Positions 6,666-13,928 of a stretch of DNA of 19,571 nucleotides are shown here, piece after piece. The notes beneath the pieces were generated by a model that was not told where the DNA came from, made no database searches, and worked only from the letters and a program-made list of their open reading frames with translations. A program made the position numbers and the translations under genes. Each line of letters starts with the position of its first letter. The stretch's first letter is position 1. Origin of the DNA: an uncultured Lachnospiraceae bacterium (GTDB taxonomy: Bacteria; Bacillota_A; Clostridia; Lachnospirales; Lachnospiraceae); contig USDU01000015.1 in NCBI GenBank assembly GCA_900553635.1, forward strand, positions 1 to 19,571, given 5' to 3'.

Positions 6666-8190
6666 GGCTCTCGTCCCCTCCTACTCTGGTCATCATCAGG
6701 CCGACCTCATTTTTATCGGTTTTCCGGGCGTCCACGATGCCGCTGACCTCGCCGCCGCAGAGCACCATGATCTTGTCGCAGAGCTCTACCATCACGTCCA
6801 GATCCTCGCCGACGAAAATGACGGCTACGCCCTTCTTTTTCTGTTCATTGAGCAAATCGTAAATGGTATAAGAGGAGTTGATATCCAGTCCCCTTACCGC
6901 GTAAGCAGTCAGAAGCACGGTGGGGGCGGAAGCAATCTCACGGCCTACCAGCACCTTCTGCACGTTACCGCCGGACAGACGGCGGACCGGGGTGGCGATA
7001 CCCGGGGTCACGACCTCCAGCTCCTTCACTACAGACTCTGCCAGCTTCCTGGATGGTCTGCGGTTGGTGAAGGGGGTTCTGCCCTTTCGGAAGGAACGGA
7101 GCATCATATTATCCGCCAGGTCCATATTCGCCACCAGGCCCATGCCCAGACGATCCTCCGGCACGAAGGAGAGGGACACGCCCATTTCAGCGATTTTCAG
7201 GGGATCTTTGCCAAGCAGAGGCTCCTCGTGGCCGTCGTCCTCCACATACTCGATGGTTCCGGTCTCCACAGGCTGTAACCCTGCGATGGCCTCCAGAAGC
7301 TCCTTCTGCCCACAGCCGGAAATGCCTGCGATACCCAGAATCTCGCCGCTCTTTGCCGTAAAGGACACATTTTTTAACTTCTGAATACCATCCTCGCTGC
7401 GGACGGACAGATCCTTCACCACGATACGCGGCTTCGGATTCACCGGATCCGGGCGGGCAATATTCAGGGTCACCGCATGACCTACCATCATGTTGGTCAT
7501 CTCGGTGACGGTCGTGTCTTTGGTCGCCATGCTGCCGATGTATCTGCCGTCCCGGAGGACTGCCACACGGTCAGACAGGGACTCTACTTCGTGCATCTTA
7601 TGGGTGATGATGATAATGGCCTTGCCGTCGTCCCGCATTTTCCGGAGGACACGGAATAGCTTTTCGGTCTCCTGGGGCGTCAGCACGGCGGTGGGCTCGT
7701 CCAAAATCAGAATATCCGCGCCGCGGTACAATACCTTTACGATCTCCACGGTCTGCTTCTGGGATACCGACATATCATAAATCTTCTGCTTCGGGTCTAC
7801 CTCGAAGCCATATTTCTCACAGATCGCCTCGATTTTCTTCGAAGCCTCTTTGATATTCAGCTTTCCCTCCAGACCCAGGATAATGTTCTCTGTGGCGGTA
7901 AGCACGTCGATCAGCTTGAAATGCTGATGCACCATGCCGATACCAAGATTCAGGGCGTCCTTCGGGGTCTTGATGACCTCTTCCTTTCCATTGATAAAGA
8001 TCTGGCCCTCATCCGGATAATAGATACCGGCCAGCATATTCATCAACGTGGTTTTTCCGCTTCCGTTTTCGCCCAGAAGCGCCAGGATTTCGCCCTTGTA
8101 GATATCCAGATCTACCTTTTCATTGGCAACTACAGAGCCAAAGGTCTTTGTAACGTTTTTCATTGAAACTGCGGCTACTTTGGTTTCCAT
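6658..8190 (-). CDS. Double ABC ATPase of the nucleoside importer, with degenerate second site
   Basis: The 510-residue protein has two fused nucleotide-binding domains. The first has an intact Walker A (GENGSGKT, 40-47) and Walker B (LILDEPTA, 161-168), but its signature is SVSQKQ (141-146) rather than LSGGQ. The second lacks the Walker A lysine (GISGCGQKE, 289-297) and has TAYAVRGLD (428-436) at Walker B without the catalytic Asp-Glu, yet keeps a good LSGGN (405-409). Only one composite ATP site is therefore likely to hydrolyse. I chose the ATG at 8190, which has GGGAAGG about 9 bases upstream and matches the family length; an in-frame start at 8253 would add 21 residues from a hairpin region. 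It energises import through the two permeases encoded downstream. Confidence 0.93.
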   Translation of the reverse strand: METKVAAVSMKNVTKTFGSVVANEKVDLDIYKGEILALLGENGSGKTTLMNMLAGIYYPDEGQIFINGKEEVIKTPKDALNLGIGMVHQHFKLIDVLTATENIILGLEGKLNIKEASKKIEAICEKYGFEVDPKQKIYDMSVSQKQTVEIVKVLYRGADILILDEPTAVLTPQETEKLFRVLRKMRDDGKAIIIITHKMHEVESLSDRVAVLRDGRYIGSMATKDTTVTEMTNMMVGHAVTLNIARPDPVNPKPRIVVKDLSVRSEDGIQKLKNVSFTAKSGEILGIAGISGCGQKELLEAIAGLQPVETGTIEYVEDDGHEEPLLGKDPLKIAEMGVSLSFVPEDRLGMGLVANMDLADNMMLRSFRKGRTPFTNRRPSRKLAESVVKELEVVTPGIATPVRRLSGGNVQKVLVGREIASAPTVLLTAYAVRGLDINSSYTIYDLLNEQKKKGVAVIFVGEDLDVMVELCDKIMVLCGGEVSGIVDARKTDKNEVGLMMTRVGGDESHE

Positions 8191-8218
8191 CTTTTGTTTC
8201 CTTCCCTTGTTTATGACG

Positions 8219-8273
8219 GATCCGCAAAACGGATCAAAAGGACGGCGCGGCATATTCGCTGCTGCGCCGCCCT
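8219..8273 (-). terminator. Tandem hairpins after the lipoprotein gene, likely partial terminator
   Basis: A 14-position stem with one mismatch and one G-U pair (8239-8252 with 8260-8273, GC-rich) is followed on the minus strand by TTTT. A second perfect 6-bp hairpin, GATCCG-CAAAA-CGGATC, follows at 8219-8235. Lying between the solute-binding lipoprotein and the ATPase gene, they probably attenuate read-through and stabilise the lipoprotein mRNA, so that more binding protein than ATPase is made. Confidence 0.7.
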
Positions 8274-8309
8274 GTGCTTTTTACTTAAGCGTAAGCGTTC
8301 AGGCTCGTA

Positions 8310-9557
8310 TTAGAATGCGGTATCCAGAAGATCGATGCCGTCGATATTTACATTGAAGTACGGAGCAGAACGGTACTCAGACTCATGGAAGTATCCGTCG
8401 CTTACGACCTCATGATCCGGTGTATACTCTGCATCGGTATCTACATCTGCCTCGTAGCTGGTCAGCTCCTGGCCCTCTACGGTGAAGGTAGAAGTATCAA
8501 ATACATGCAGGTCGCCGGACTCGATCTTAGCCTTTGCCTCGTCGATGGCTTCCTGTGTTCCCTCTGCGACTGCGCTTCCCAGAGCACTCAGCTCTACAGA
8601 ACCGGTTGCCAGGGTTCCTGTCCAGTCAGCGTCGATGGCCTCTCCGTTTGCTACGCAGTTGATTGCGTACTCAAAGTACGGCTCCCAGTTTACTCTGGAG
8701 GATACCAGGAAGGTGTTCGGGCATGCGCTCTCGGTGCTTCCGTTATAAGATACGTTCGGTACGCCTGCGGTCTCGCATGCGGTCGGAGCTCCCATGGAGT
8801 CTGCATGCTGGCTGATCAGAACGCAGCCGTCCTGGATCAGCTTGTTTGCTCCCTCTTTCTCTGCTGTCTCATCGTACCAGGAACCTGTGAAGGTTACTTC
8901 CATGGTAGCAGTCGGGCATACGGAACGCGCGCCCAGGAAGAAGGATGTGTAACCGGAGATAACCTCTGCGTAGGTAAATGCTCCGACGTAACCGATCTTA
9001 GCCTGCTCTGCGGTAATATCGCCATTGTCAATCATCTCATTCAGCTTCATGCCTGCGGCGATACCTGCCAGGTAACGTCCGTCATAGATGGAAGCGAATG
9101 CGTTGTGGAAATTGTCCAGATTCTCTGTATGCGCCTTGGTTCCGGTTGCGTGGCTGAACTGTACCTCCGGATACTCCTTGGCTGCCTCGATCATGTAATC
9201 CTCATGTCCAAAGCTGTCTGCGAAGATGAAGTTGCAACCTGCGTCCGCCAGTTCGCATGCTGCCTCGTAGCACTCCTGACCCTCCGGAATATTGGTCTTG
9301 GTCATGTACTCGACGCCCAGCTTCTCGCAAGCCTCTTTTGCGGCGTTCATGAAGTTCAGGTCATATGTGGAATTCTCATCGTGCAGGAAGATAAAACCTA
9401 CCTTGACATCTGCCAGGGAAGCCTCTCCCTCTGTTGTGGTGGACTCTGCGTCTGTCTTTGTATCCGCAGAAGCCTTGTCAGAAGATCCGCCGCAGCCTGC
9501 CAGCATGCCGACGGTCATAGCCAGTACAGTAATGAGACTAAGTACTCTCTTTTTCAT
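8310..9557 (-). CDS. BMP-family nucleoside-binding lipoprotein (PnrA/NupN type)
   Basis: The 415-residue protein begins with a lipoprotein signal peptide: positive MKKR, a hydrophobic stretch, and a lipobox LAGC with acylated Cys22, then a Ser/Thr/Glu-rich linker to about residue 50. The mature part has the BMP fold features VKVGFIFLHDENSTYDLNF, a region ending ADSFGHEDYM, and IGYVGAFTYAEVISGYTSFFLGA cut across a typical hinge. BMP proteins bind purine nucleosides and hand them to an ABC importer, and here the ATPase and two permeases follow directly. The start has AGGAGG 7 bases upstream. The Trp/Asp/Phe contacts that would define the ligand cannot be assigned by eye, so specificity for guanosine is not proven. 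Confidence 0.93.
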   Translation of the reverse strand: MKKRVLSLITVLAMTVGMLAGCGGSSDKASADTKTDAESTTTEGEASLADVKVGFIFLHDENSTYDLNFMNAAKEACEKLGVEYMTKTNIPEGQECYEAACELADAGCNFIFADSFGHEDYMIEAAKEYPEVQFSHATGTKAHTENLDNFHNAFASIYDGRYLAGIAAGMKLNEMIDNGDITAEQAKIGYVGAFTYAEVISGYTSFFLGARSVCPTATMEVTFTGSWYDETAEKEGANKLIQDGCVLISQHADSMGAPTACETAGVPNVSYNGSTESACPNTFLVSSRVNWEPYFEYAINCVANGEAIDADWTGTLATGSVELSALGSAVAEGTQEAIDEAKAKIESGDLHVFDTSTFTVEGQELTSYEADVDTDAEYTPDHEVVSDGYFHESEYRSAPYFNVNIDGIDLLDTAF

Positions 9558-9590
9558 AACGTTCCTCCTATGTGTTTTCCCATTATTTGG

Positions 9591-9626
9591 ATGTTGAGTC
9601 TGTCGTTGTCAGTCAATTCTCAACAT
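9591..9626 (-). promoter_or_regulatory. 5' hairpin of the nucleoside transporter mRNA
   Basis: ATGTTGAG (9591-9598) and CTCAACAT (9619-9626) form a perfect 8-bp outer stem, with a possible inner CTG/CAG pairing. The predicted transcription start is close to 9625, so this hairpin sits at the very 5' end of the message. It may protect the mRNA or take part in control; it does not match a purine riboswitch. Confidence 0.55.
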
Positions 9627-9631
9627 GTTAA

Positions 9632-9661
9632 AGTATAAGCGTCTGACTCGTACTTTGTCAA
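9632..9661 (-). promoter_or_regulatory. Strong SigA-type promoter of the nucleoside transporter operon
   Basis: The minus strand has a consensus TTGACA (9661-9656), an 18-base spacer and TATACT (9637-9632). Upstream, 9662-9720 is very AT-rich and could act as an UP element; it also contains a 10-base palindrome ACTTATAAGT at 9695-9704. The untranslated leader would be about 67 bases. Confidence 0.85.
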
Positions 9662-9755
9662 TATATTTATTAATTCTTGTTAAATATTTTATTCACTTAT
9701 AAGTTTATCTTATATGTTTAATGATGACGTCTTATAACAGTAGAATCCTGTTTTG

Positions 9756-10106
9756 TCAACCGTCTGTAACTTCGATCTCTTTAATCAAAAACTCATTGCC
9801 CCGGCGGAGATAGGTGTGTTCACTGCCGCAGTGGGGACAGGTCCTGCCGTGGGCCACGGTAGGATATTCCTGCCCGCAGTCCTCGCAGAAGGTGACGGCG
9901 TCGATCTGCTCGATCTTAAGCTCTGCTTCCTCCGTCACAGGCTCCTTTTTCCGGGCCCAGTTCCAGCAGTCGATGAGGTAATCGTGGATGATGCCGGTGA
10001 CCTCGCCGATTTCCAGGGTGACGGCGGAGACTTTTTTTACATTATTTTCCTCCGCCACCTTTTTTACGTCGCGCACGACGTAGAATATCACTCCCAATTC
10101 GTGCAT
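9756..10106 (-). CDS. hypA: HypA, nickel metallochaperone
   Basis: The 116-residue protein has the two defining HypA features. One is the N-terminal Met-His-Glu with nickel-binding His2. The other is a zinc site made of two CxxC pairs (C74/C77 and C90/C93). I chose the ATG at 10106 because the His must be residue 2; an in-frame TTG at 10133 would bury it. AAGGAA lies about 9 bases upstream. HypA passes Ni2+ to apo-hydrogenase or urease, working with HypB. Here it is the last gene of a nine-gene operon that begins with hypB and contains no hydrogenase gene, so its target is probably another enzyme of this operon or one encoded elsewhere. There is no clear terminator after it, so read-through toward the transporter operon is possible. 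Confidence 0.93.
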   Translation of the reverse strand: MHELGVIFYVVRDVKKVAEENNVKKVSAVTLEIGEVTGIIHDYLIDCWNWARKKEPVTEEAELKIEQIDAVTFCEDCGQEYPTVAHGRTCPHCGSEHTYLRRGNEFLIKEIEVTDG

Positions 10107-10149
10107 AGTATTAAGTTCCTTATTTTTATTCAAAATAGATTTTGTGTTG

Positions 10150-10185
10150 GAAACAGGTTCCTGTATTTCTATAGGAACCTGTTTC
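10150..10185 (-). repeat. Perfect 13-bp hairpin between the flavoprotein gene and hypA
   Basis: GAAACAGGTTCCT (10150-10162) and AGGAACCTGTTTC (10173-10185) pair perfectly around a 10-base loop. On the minus strand no T-tract follows, so this is more likely an mRNA-processing or stability element, or a weak attenuator of hypA, than a true terminator. Confidence 0.7.
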
Positions 10186-10193
10186 TATTCACT

Positions 10194-13001
10194 TTATTTT
10201 TCCTTATTTGTAACGATCTTCACCGCGCGCTTCAGCTGATAGGGCAGGATATGCTTGAACTTATCCTCCGCCTTCACCATCTTGGAGCACTCCGGATGAT
10301 CCCGGCGCAGGGTAATGGCGTCAAATTCGCACTTGGTAGTGCAGACGCCGCAGCCGATACACTTATTCTCGTCCACGATGGTGGCGCCGCAACCAAGACA
10401 TCTTGCCGTCTCCTTGCGCACCTGCTCCTCGGTCAGGGTCAGATGAGCGTCCTTAAAGGATTTGGACGGCACTGTCTCGTCCACGCCTTCGATCTGGCGG
10501 GAGGAATTATCGTAGCTCTCTACGGAGATATTGCTCTTATCCAGCTCGTTGAACTCCCAACGGTTCCGTCCGATGGTCATATGGCCGTTGTGGACGTAGC
10601 GGTGCAGGGATTCTGCCGCGTAGTGGCCTGCCGCGATGGCGTCGATGGCGAATTTCGGACCTGTATACACGTCTCCGCCCACGAAAATATCCGGCTGTCC
10701 GGTCTGATAGGTCAGCTTATCCGCCACGATGGCCGGACCGTTGAAGGTCACGTTCTCGCCCTCCAGCAGATTGCCCCAGACGCTTCTCTGGCCTACCGCG
10801 AAAATCACGCGGTCACAATCAATCCGGATGGTCTCATTTTCGTCATAGGTCGGCGGGAAGCGGCCCTCTGCGTTCTTGACAGAGGTACACTTCTTAAAGA
10901 TGATACCGGTCACCCTGCCGTTCTCGGTCAGAACCTCCTTCGGTCCCCAGCCGTTCTGAATCTTTACGCCGTCTTCATTTGCCTCGCGTACTTCGTCATC
11001 CGCTGCAGGCATCTCTGCCTCAGACTCCAGACAAAGCATATGAACCTCGCCGGCTCCGCTTCTGGCGCTGACTCTGGCCGCGTCGATGGCTACGTTTCCG
11101 CCGCCTACGACCACGACTCTTCCGGTGTAAGAGGTCTTGCCGGTGTTGGCCTCCCGCAGATAATCAATGGCTGTGGTGGTTCCTTCCGCGTCGTCTCCGG
11201 GCACGCCGGGTCTGCGGCCCGCGCTGCAGCCGATGGCGATATAGAAGGCCTTGTAGCCCTGCTCACGGAGCTCTTTCAGGGTCACATCTTTGCCGACCTC
11301 CACGCCGGTCTTAATCTCCACGCCCATCTCGCGCATGACGTCGATTTCTGCCGCGATGACATCTTTTTCCAGCTTATAGGAGGGAATGCCGTAGCGGAGC
11401 ATACCGCCGGGCTCCTCATTCTTCTCAAATACTGTGGGACGATAGCCCTTCTCCGCCAGATAGAAGGCCGCACTCATACCTGCCGGGCCGCCGCCGATGA
11501 TGGCGATTTTCTCCGGGAAATGCTCCATATGGATGCTGGCCGGAATCACCACGGGCGGAATATAGCGGGTCTCTGCCTTCAGATCCTGCTCCGCGATGAA
11601 CTTTTTCACTGCGTCGATGGCTACCGCCCGGTCAATGGTGCCTCTGGTGCAGGCGTCCTCACAGCGGCGGTTGCAGATGCGTCCGCAGACTGCCGGGAAG
11701 GGATTCTGCTTCTTGATTAAAGCCAGAGCCTCCTGATATTTGCCCTGGGAAGCCTTCTTCAAGTAGCCCTGTACGGCAATGTGTGCCGGACAGGCGGTCT
11801 TACAGGGTGCGGTACCGGACTTGTGGCTGTTGATACGGTTGTTGTCGCGGTAGTCGGGATCCCACTTGTCCTTGCCCCATTTCACTGCGTCCGGAAGCTG
11901 CTGCTTCGGATACTTCACCTCGGTTCCGTCCTTCTGGCAGAGCTTCTGTCCCAGTCGGGTCGCACCTGCCGGGCAGTACTCCACGCAGCGTCCGCAGGCC
12001 ACGCATTTATCCTTGTCCACGTGAGCCACGTAAGCGGAACGGGACATATTCGGGGTGTTGAACAGCTGAGAGGTCCGCAGTGCGTTACAGATATTTACAT
12101 TACAGTTGCAGATACCGAAAATCTTATTGTCGCCGTCGATGTTGGTTATCTGGTGTACGAAGCCGTTGTCCTCGGCGCGCTTTAAGATGGCCATGGCCTC
12201 CTCGTAGGTGATGTCATGGCCCTTGCCGGTCTCGCGGCAGTAGTCCGCGAAGTCGCCCACGCCGATGCACCAGCCGAAATCATCGTCTGCCACGCCCTCG
12301 CCGATAACCTTACGGGAAGCACGGCAGGAGCAGCGGCCCACGCCGATGTGACCCTCGTATTTCTTCAGCCAGTAGGACAAGTGCTCGATGTCCATGGACT
12401 GATTTTCCATGGAAATGGCTTTCTCCACCGGGATGACATGCATTCCGATGCCTGCGCCTCCGGGCGGTACCATCTGGGTAATGCCGGCCAGGGGAATGAA
12501 CGTCATGCGTTCAAAGAAGGCAGCCACGTCCGGATGCTCCTTCAAACGGGGATTGCTTCCGTCCGGCAGCTCCTCCATGTTGAACAGCTCGGCGGAACCG
12601 GGCACGAACATGGGCAGAATATATCTGCGTTCCGTCTGTTCCCGGGTGCGGCCATTGTGGTCGTAATGATAGCCGTAATCGTACTCCAGAAGTCCGATAT
12701 AACTCATCTCATCCAGCAGCTTCTGGAATTTTTCTTCACCCTCCTTCGGGATTTTGTTCAGGTGGCACAGCTCGGAAAAGGTGTAGGGCACGCGCTTTTT
12801 CATGGATAAGCCGACCTCTGCCATCTCCTCGGTAATGATTTCCGCCAAGCCCCAGTATTCCGGATCCTCCACCTTAACGCCGCCCATGATGTGTCCGGCT
12901 ACGTCGGTGATTTTCCGTCCCAGAGCGATGATTTTCTCGCTGGGCGCTTTGTCGTTTTTGTGGTTCGCGGGCCACTGGTTGTATTGTTCCATGTCAAACA
13001 T
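10194..13001 (-). CDS. Large FAD/NAD(P)-binding oxidoreductase with multiple iron-sulfur clusters
   Basis: The 935-residue soluble protein has several modules. Residues 1-320 are an uncommon N-terminal region with a winged-helix-like stretch and a Cys-rich part (C224, C226, C245, C255, C298, C300, C305). A ferredoxin motif CVACGRCVEYC follows at 333-343. Residues about 400-470 match the Cys-rich N-terminus of glutamate synthase small subunit (GltD). A GltD-type flavin fold follows, with FAD motif IIGGGPAGMS (501-510) and NAD(P)H motif VVVGGGNVAIDAA (630-642). The C-terminus has a second ferredoxin module with C868, C871, C881, C884, C887 and C891. It probably feeds electrons from NAD(P)H to a low-potential acceptor, most simply the activase and dehydratase-like pair of the same operon. 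It is not glutamate synthase: no GltB partner is nearby and both ferredoxin modules are extra. Confidence 0.85.
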   Translation of the reverse strand: MFDMEQYNQWPANHKNDKAPSEKIIALGRKITDVAGHIMGGVKVEDPEYWGLAEIITEEMAEVGLSMKKRVPYTFSELCHLNKIPKEGEEKFQKLLDEMSYIGLLEYDYGYHYDHNGRTREQTERRYILPMFVPGSAELFNMEELPDGSNPRLKEHPDVAAFFERMTFIPLAGITQMVPPGGAGIGMHVIPVEKAISMENQSMDIEHLSYWLKKYEGHIGVGRCSCRASRKVIGEGVADDDFGWCIGVGDFADYCRETGKGHDITYEEAMAILKRAEDNGFVHQITNIDGDNKIFGICNCNVNICNALRTSQLFNTPNMSRSAYVAHVDKDKCVACGRCVEYCPAGATRLGQKLCQKDGTEVKYPKQQLPDAVKWGKDKWDPDYRDNNRINSHKSGTAPCKTACPAHIAVQGYLKKASQGKYQEALALIKKQNPFPAVCGRICNRRCEDACTRGTIDRAVAIDAVKKFIAEQDLKAETRYIPPVVIPASIHMEHFPEKIAIIGGGPAGMSAAFYLAEKGYRPTVFEKNEEPGGMLRYGIPSYKLEKDVIAAEIDVMREMGVEIKTGVEVGKDVTLKELREQGYKAFYIAIGCSAGRRPGVPGDDAEGTTTAIDYLREANTGKTSYTGRVVVVGGGNVAIDAARVSARSGAGEVHMLCLESEAEMPAADDEVREANEDGVKIQNGWGPKEVLTENGRVTGIIFKKCTSVKNAEGRFPPTYDENETIRIDCDRVIFAVGQRSVWGNLLEGENVTFNGPAIVADKLTYQTGQPDIFVGGDVYTGPKFAIDAIAAGHYAAESLHRYVHNGHMTIGRNRWEFNELDKSNISVESYDNSSRQIEGVDETVPSKSFKDAHLTLTEEQVRKETARCLGCGATIVDENKCIGCGVCTTKCEFDAITLRRDHPECSKMVKAEDKFKHILPYQLKRAVKIVTNKEK

Positions 13002-13050
13002 AGGGTCATCTCCTTTTTCTTTTTAATATATTTACTCCGGCGCGCAAGAA

Positions 13051-13758
13051 TTAGCTTTCGTGAAAGTGGATCTCCCGTAAGCCTTCCACTTCATCACATA
13101 CCTGCTTCAATCCGCAGACCCCGCAGTCCATGACCAGGTTCTTCATCATGTGATCGAGCGTTTCGGTTATGCGCTCGCCTTCCCGTCCTAGCGCTTCCAG
13201 CTCCTGATACGGGAATCCATTCGCCGTCACATAATGGATTTCCACTGCCTCCACCTCCGGGTGGCTGTGAAAGGCCGCGATCATCCGGCTGCCGGTCTTC
13301 GCGAAATTCAGACCTTTTTTCAGGGCTTCTTTGCCAATACGGACGCTCTCCCGCCGTTTGGAGGAAGATACCCGCAGCATAAAGCCCTCCGGGTAAAAAT
13401 GGTAGCGGGTATACTCAAGATTCCGGATAGCCCGGTAGAGCTTTTTCCCCTCGCCCAGGGTATCCTCGCCCACCCGCACCAGGGCGATCCTTGCAAATGG
13501 CGTATCAGCGTCGATTTCCGGCAAATCCGTCCCGGTTAAGAACACGCCGTCGCCGGGAACCAGGTCTTTCGAGGCCGTCACCAGGGTGACTCCCAGGGCC
13601 GGCAGGCTGCCGCCGCCCAGTTCGTAGGCCATGTCGCTTCTGAGAATCATGCTCCGGTCGGAGACAACGGGCCAGGCGGTGGCGTCGTGGAGCAGCTGCT
13701 GCTTTTCACCATTCAGCAGCGCCCGGATTTTCCTTATGGTTTCATCATACAGCTTCAT
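13051..13758 (-). CDS. Short homologue of acetyl-CoA synthase / CdhC beta subunit
   Basis: From recalled sequence patterns, this 235-residue protein resembles the middle of ACS (AcsB/CdhC). AYELGGGSLPALGVTLV (44-60) resembles the ELGG region. VFLTGTDLPEID (72-83) resembles the IGPDL strand. EYTRYHFYPEGFML with RRESVRIGKEALKKGL (136-150) resembles the INYAEGVMH...VRISKDAxxKGL region. The C-terminal CxxC-x5-C (C212, C215, C221) resembles the start of the A-cluster site, CTLCQSFAPNHVC, with three residues fewer between the second and third Cys. The protein ends there: the fourth cluster Cys and the CGC residues that hold the distal nickel in ACS are missing. It therefore cannot build a normal A-cluster alone. 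Its ATG overlaps the stop of the small membrane protein gene (TAATG). Nickel-loading genes in the operon support a metal role. Orthology is not proven without a profile search. Confidence 0.7.
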   Translation of the reverse strand: MKLYDETIRKIRALLNGEKQQLLHDATAWPVVSDRSMILRSDMAYELGGGSLPALGVTLVTASKDLVPGDGVFLTGTDLPEIDADTPFARIALVRVGEDTLGEGKKLYRAIRNLEYTRYHFYPEGFMLRVSSSKRRESVRIGKEALKKGLNFAKTGSRMIAAFHSHPEVEAVEIHYVTANGFPYQELEALGREGERITETLDHMMKNLVMDCGVCGLKQVCDEVEGLREIHFHES

Positions 13759-13925
13759 TATAAATGCTTATCCCTGTCGATTTTATCGTAATGCTTTTCA
13801 AAGAGCGGTGCCAGCGCGGCGGTCAGCTTCATATCCAGATTGAAGAAATAGACCACAAAGGACAGAACGAACAAAACTGCCGCAATAATCGCGATTATCA
13901 CGATTGCATGTAAAATTCCTGTCAT
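13758..13925 (-). CDS. 55-residue single-pass membrane protein in the nickel operon
   Basis: This short gene fills the gap between the activase and the ACS-like gene. It encodes a 55-residue protein with a hydrophobic helix at about residues 5-28 (LHAIVIIAIIAAVLFVLSFV and following) and a charged C-terminal tail rich in Lys, Asp and His (HYDKIDRDKH near the end). AAGGAGG lies within the end of the activase gene about 8 bases before its ATG. Its TAA shares a base with the ATG of the next gene. Coupling at both ends and a good ribosome site indicate a real gene. It may anchor the soluble enzyme complex at the membrane. No family is recognised. Confidence 0.8.
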   Translation of the reverse strand: MTGILHAIVIIAIIAAVLFVLSFVVYFFNLDMKLTAALAPLFEKHYDKIDRDKHL

Positions 13926-13928
13926 TCT

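Noticed and set aside
8385..9638. Plus-strand open frame of 417 codons
   Set aside because: It is antisense to the BMP lipoprotein gene, is Cys/Leu/Val-rich in a way typical of reverse-complement frames, and has no ribosome site.
9736..9752. Terminator after hypA (AACAG...CTGTT)
   Set aside because: It is only 5 bp with no T-tract in the direction of transcription, so not a convincing terminator.
9558..9755. Purine riboswitch upstream of the nucleoside transporter
   Set aside because: The leader has an 8-bp hairpin but none of the conserved purine-aptamer core sequences, and it is too short for aptamer plus terminator.
10150..10185. Intrinsic terminator before hypA
   Set aside because: The stem is strong, but no T-run follows on the transcribed strand and hypA continues 44 bases later, so I list it only as a hairpin.
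9753..11720. Long open frame (655 codons) on the plus strand
   Set aside because: It lies opposite the clear flavoprotein and hypA genes, has no recognisable domain and a biased composition; it is a shadow of the minus-strand codons.
10194..13001. Glutamate synthase small subunit (gltD)
   Set aside because: The core is GltD-like, but the protein is about twice as long, has two extra ferredoxin modules and an unrelated N-terminus, and there is no gltB.
13051..13758. LutC/LUD-domain lactate utilisation protein
   Set aside because: Size and an N-terminal helix suggested it at first, but the ELGG, TGTDLPEI, VRIGKEALKKGL and CxxC-x5-C segments follow the ACS/CdhC pattern, and no lutA/lutB partner is present.
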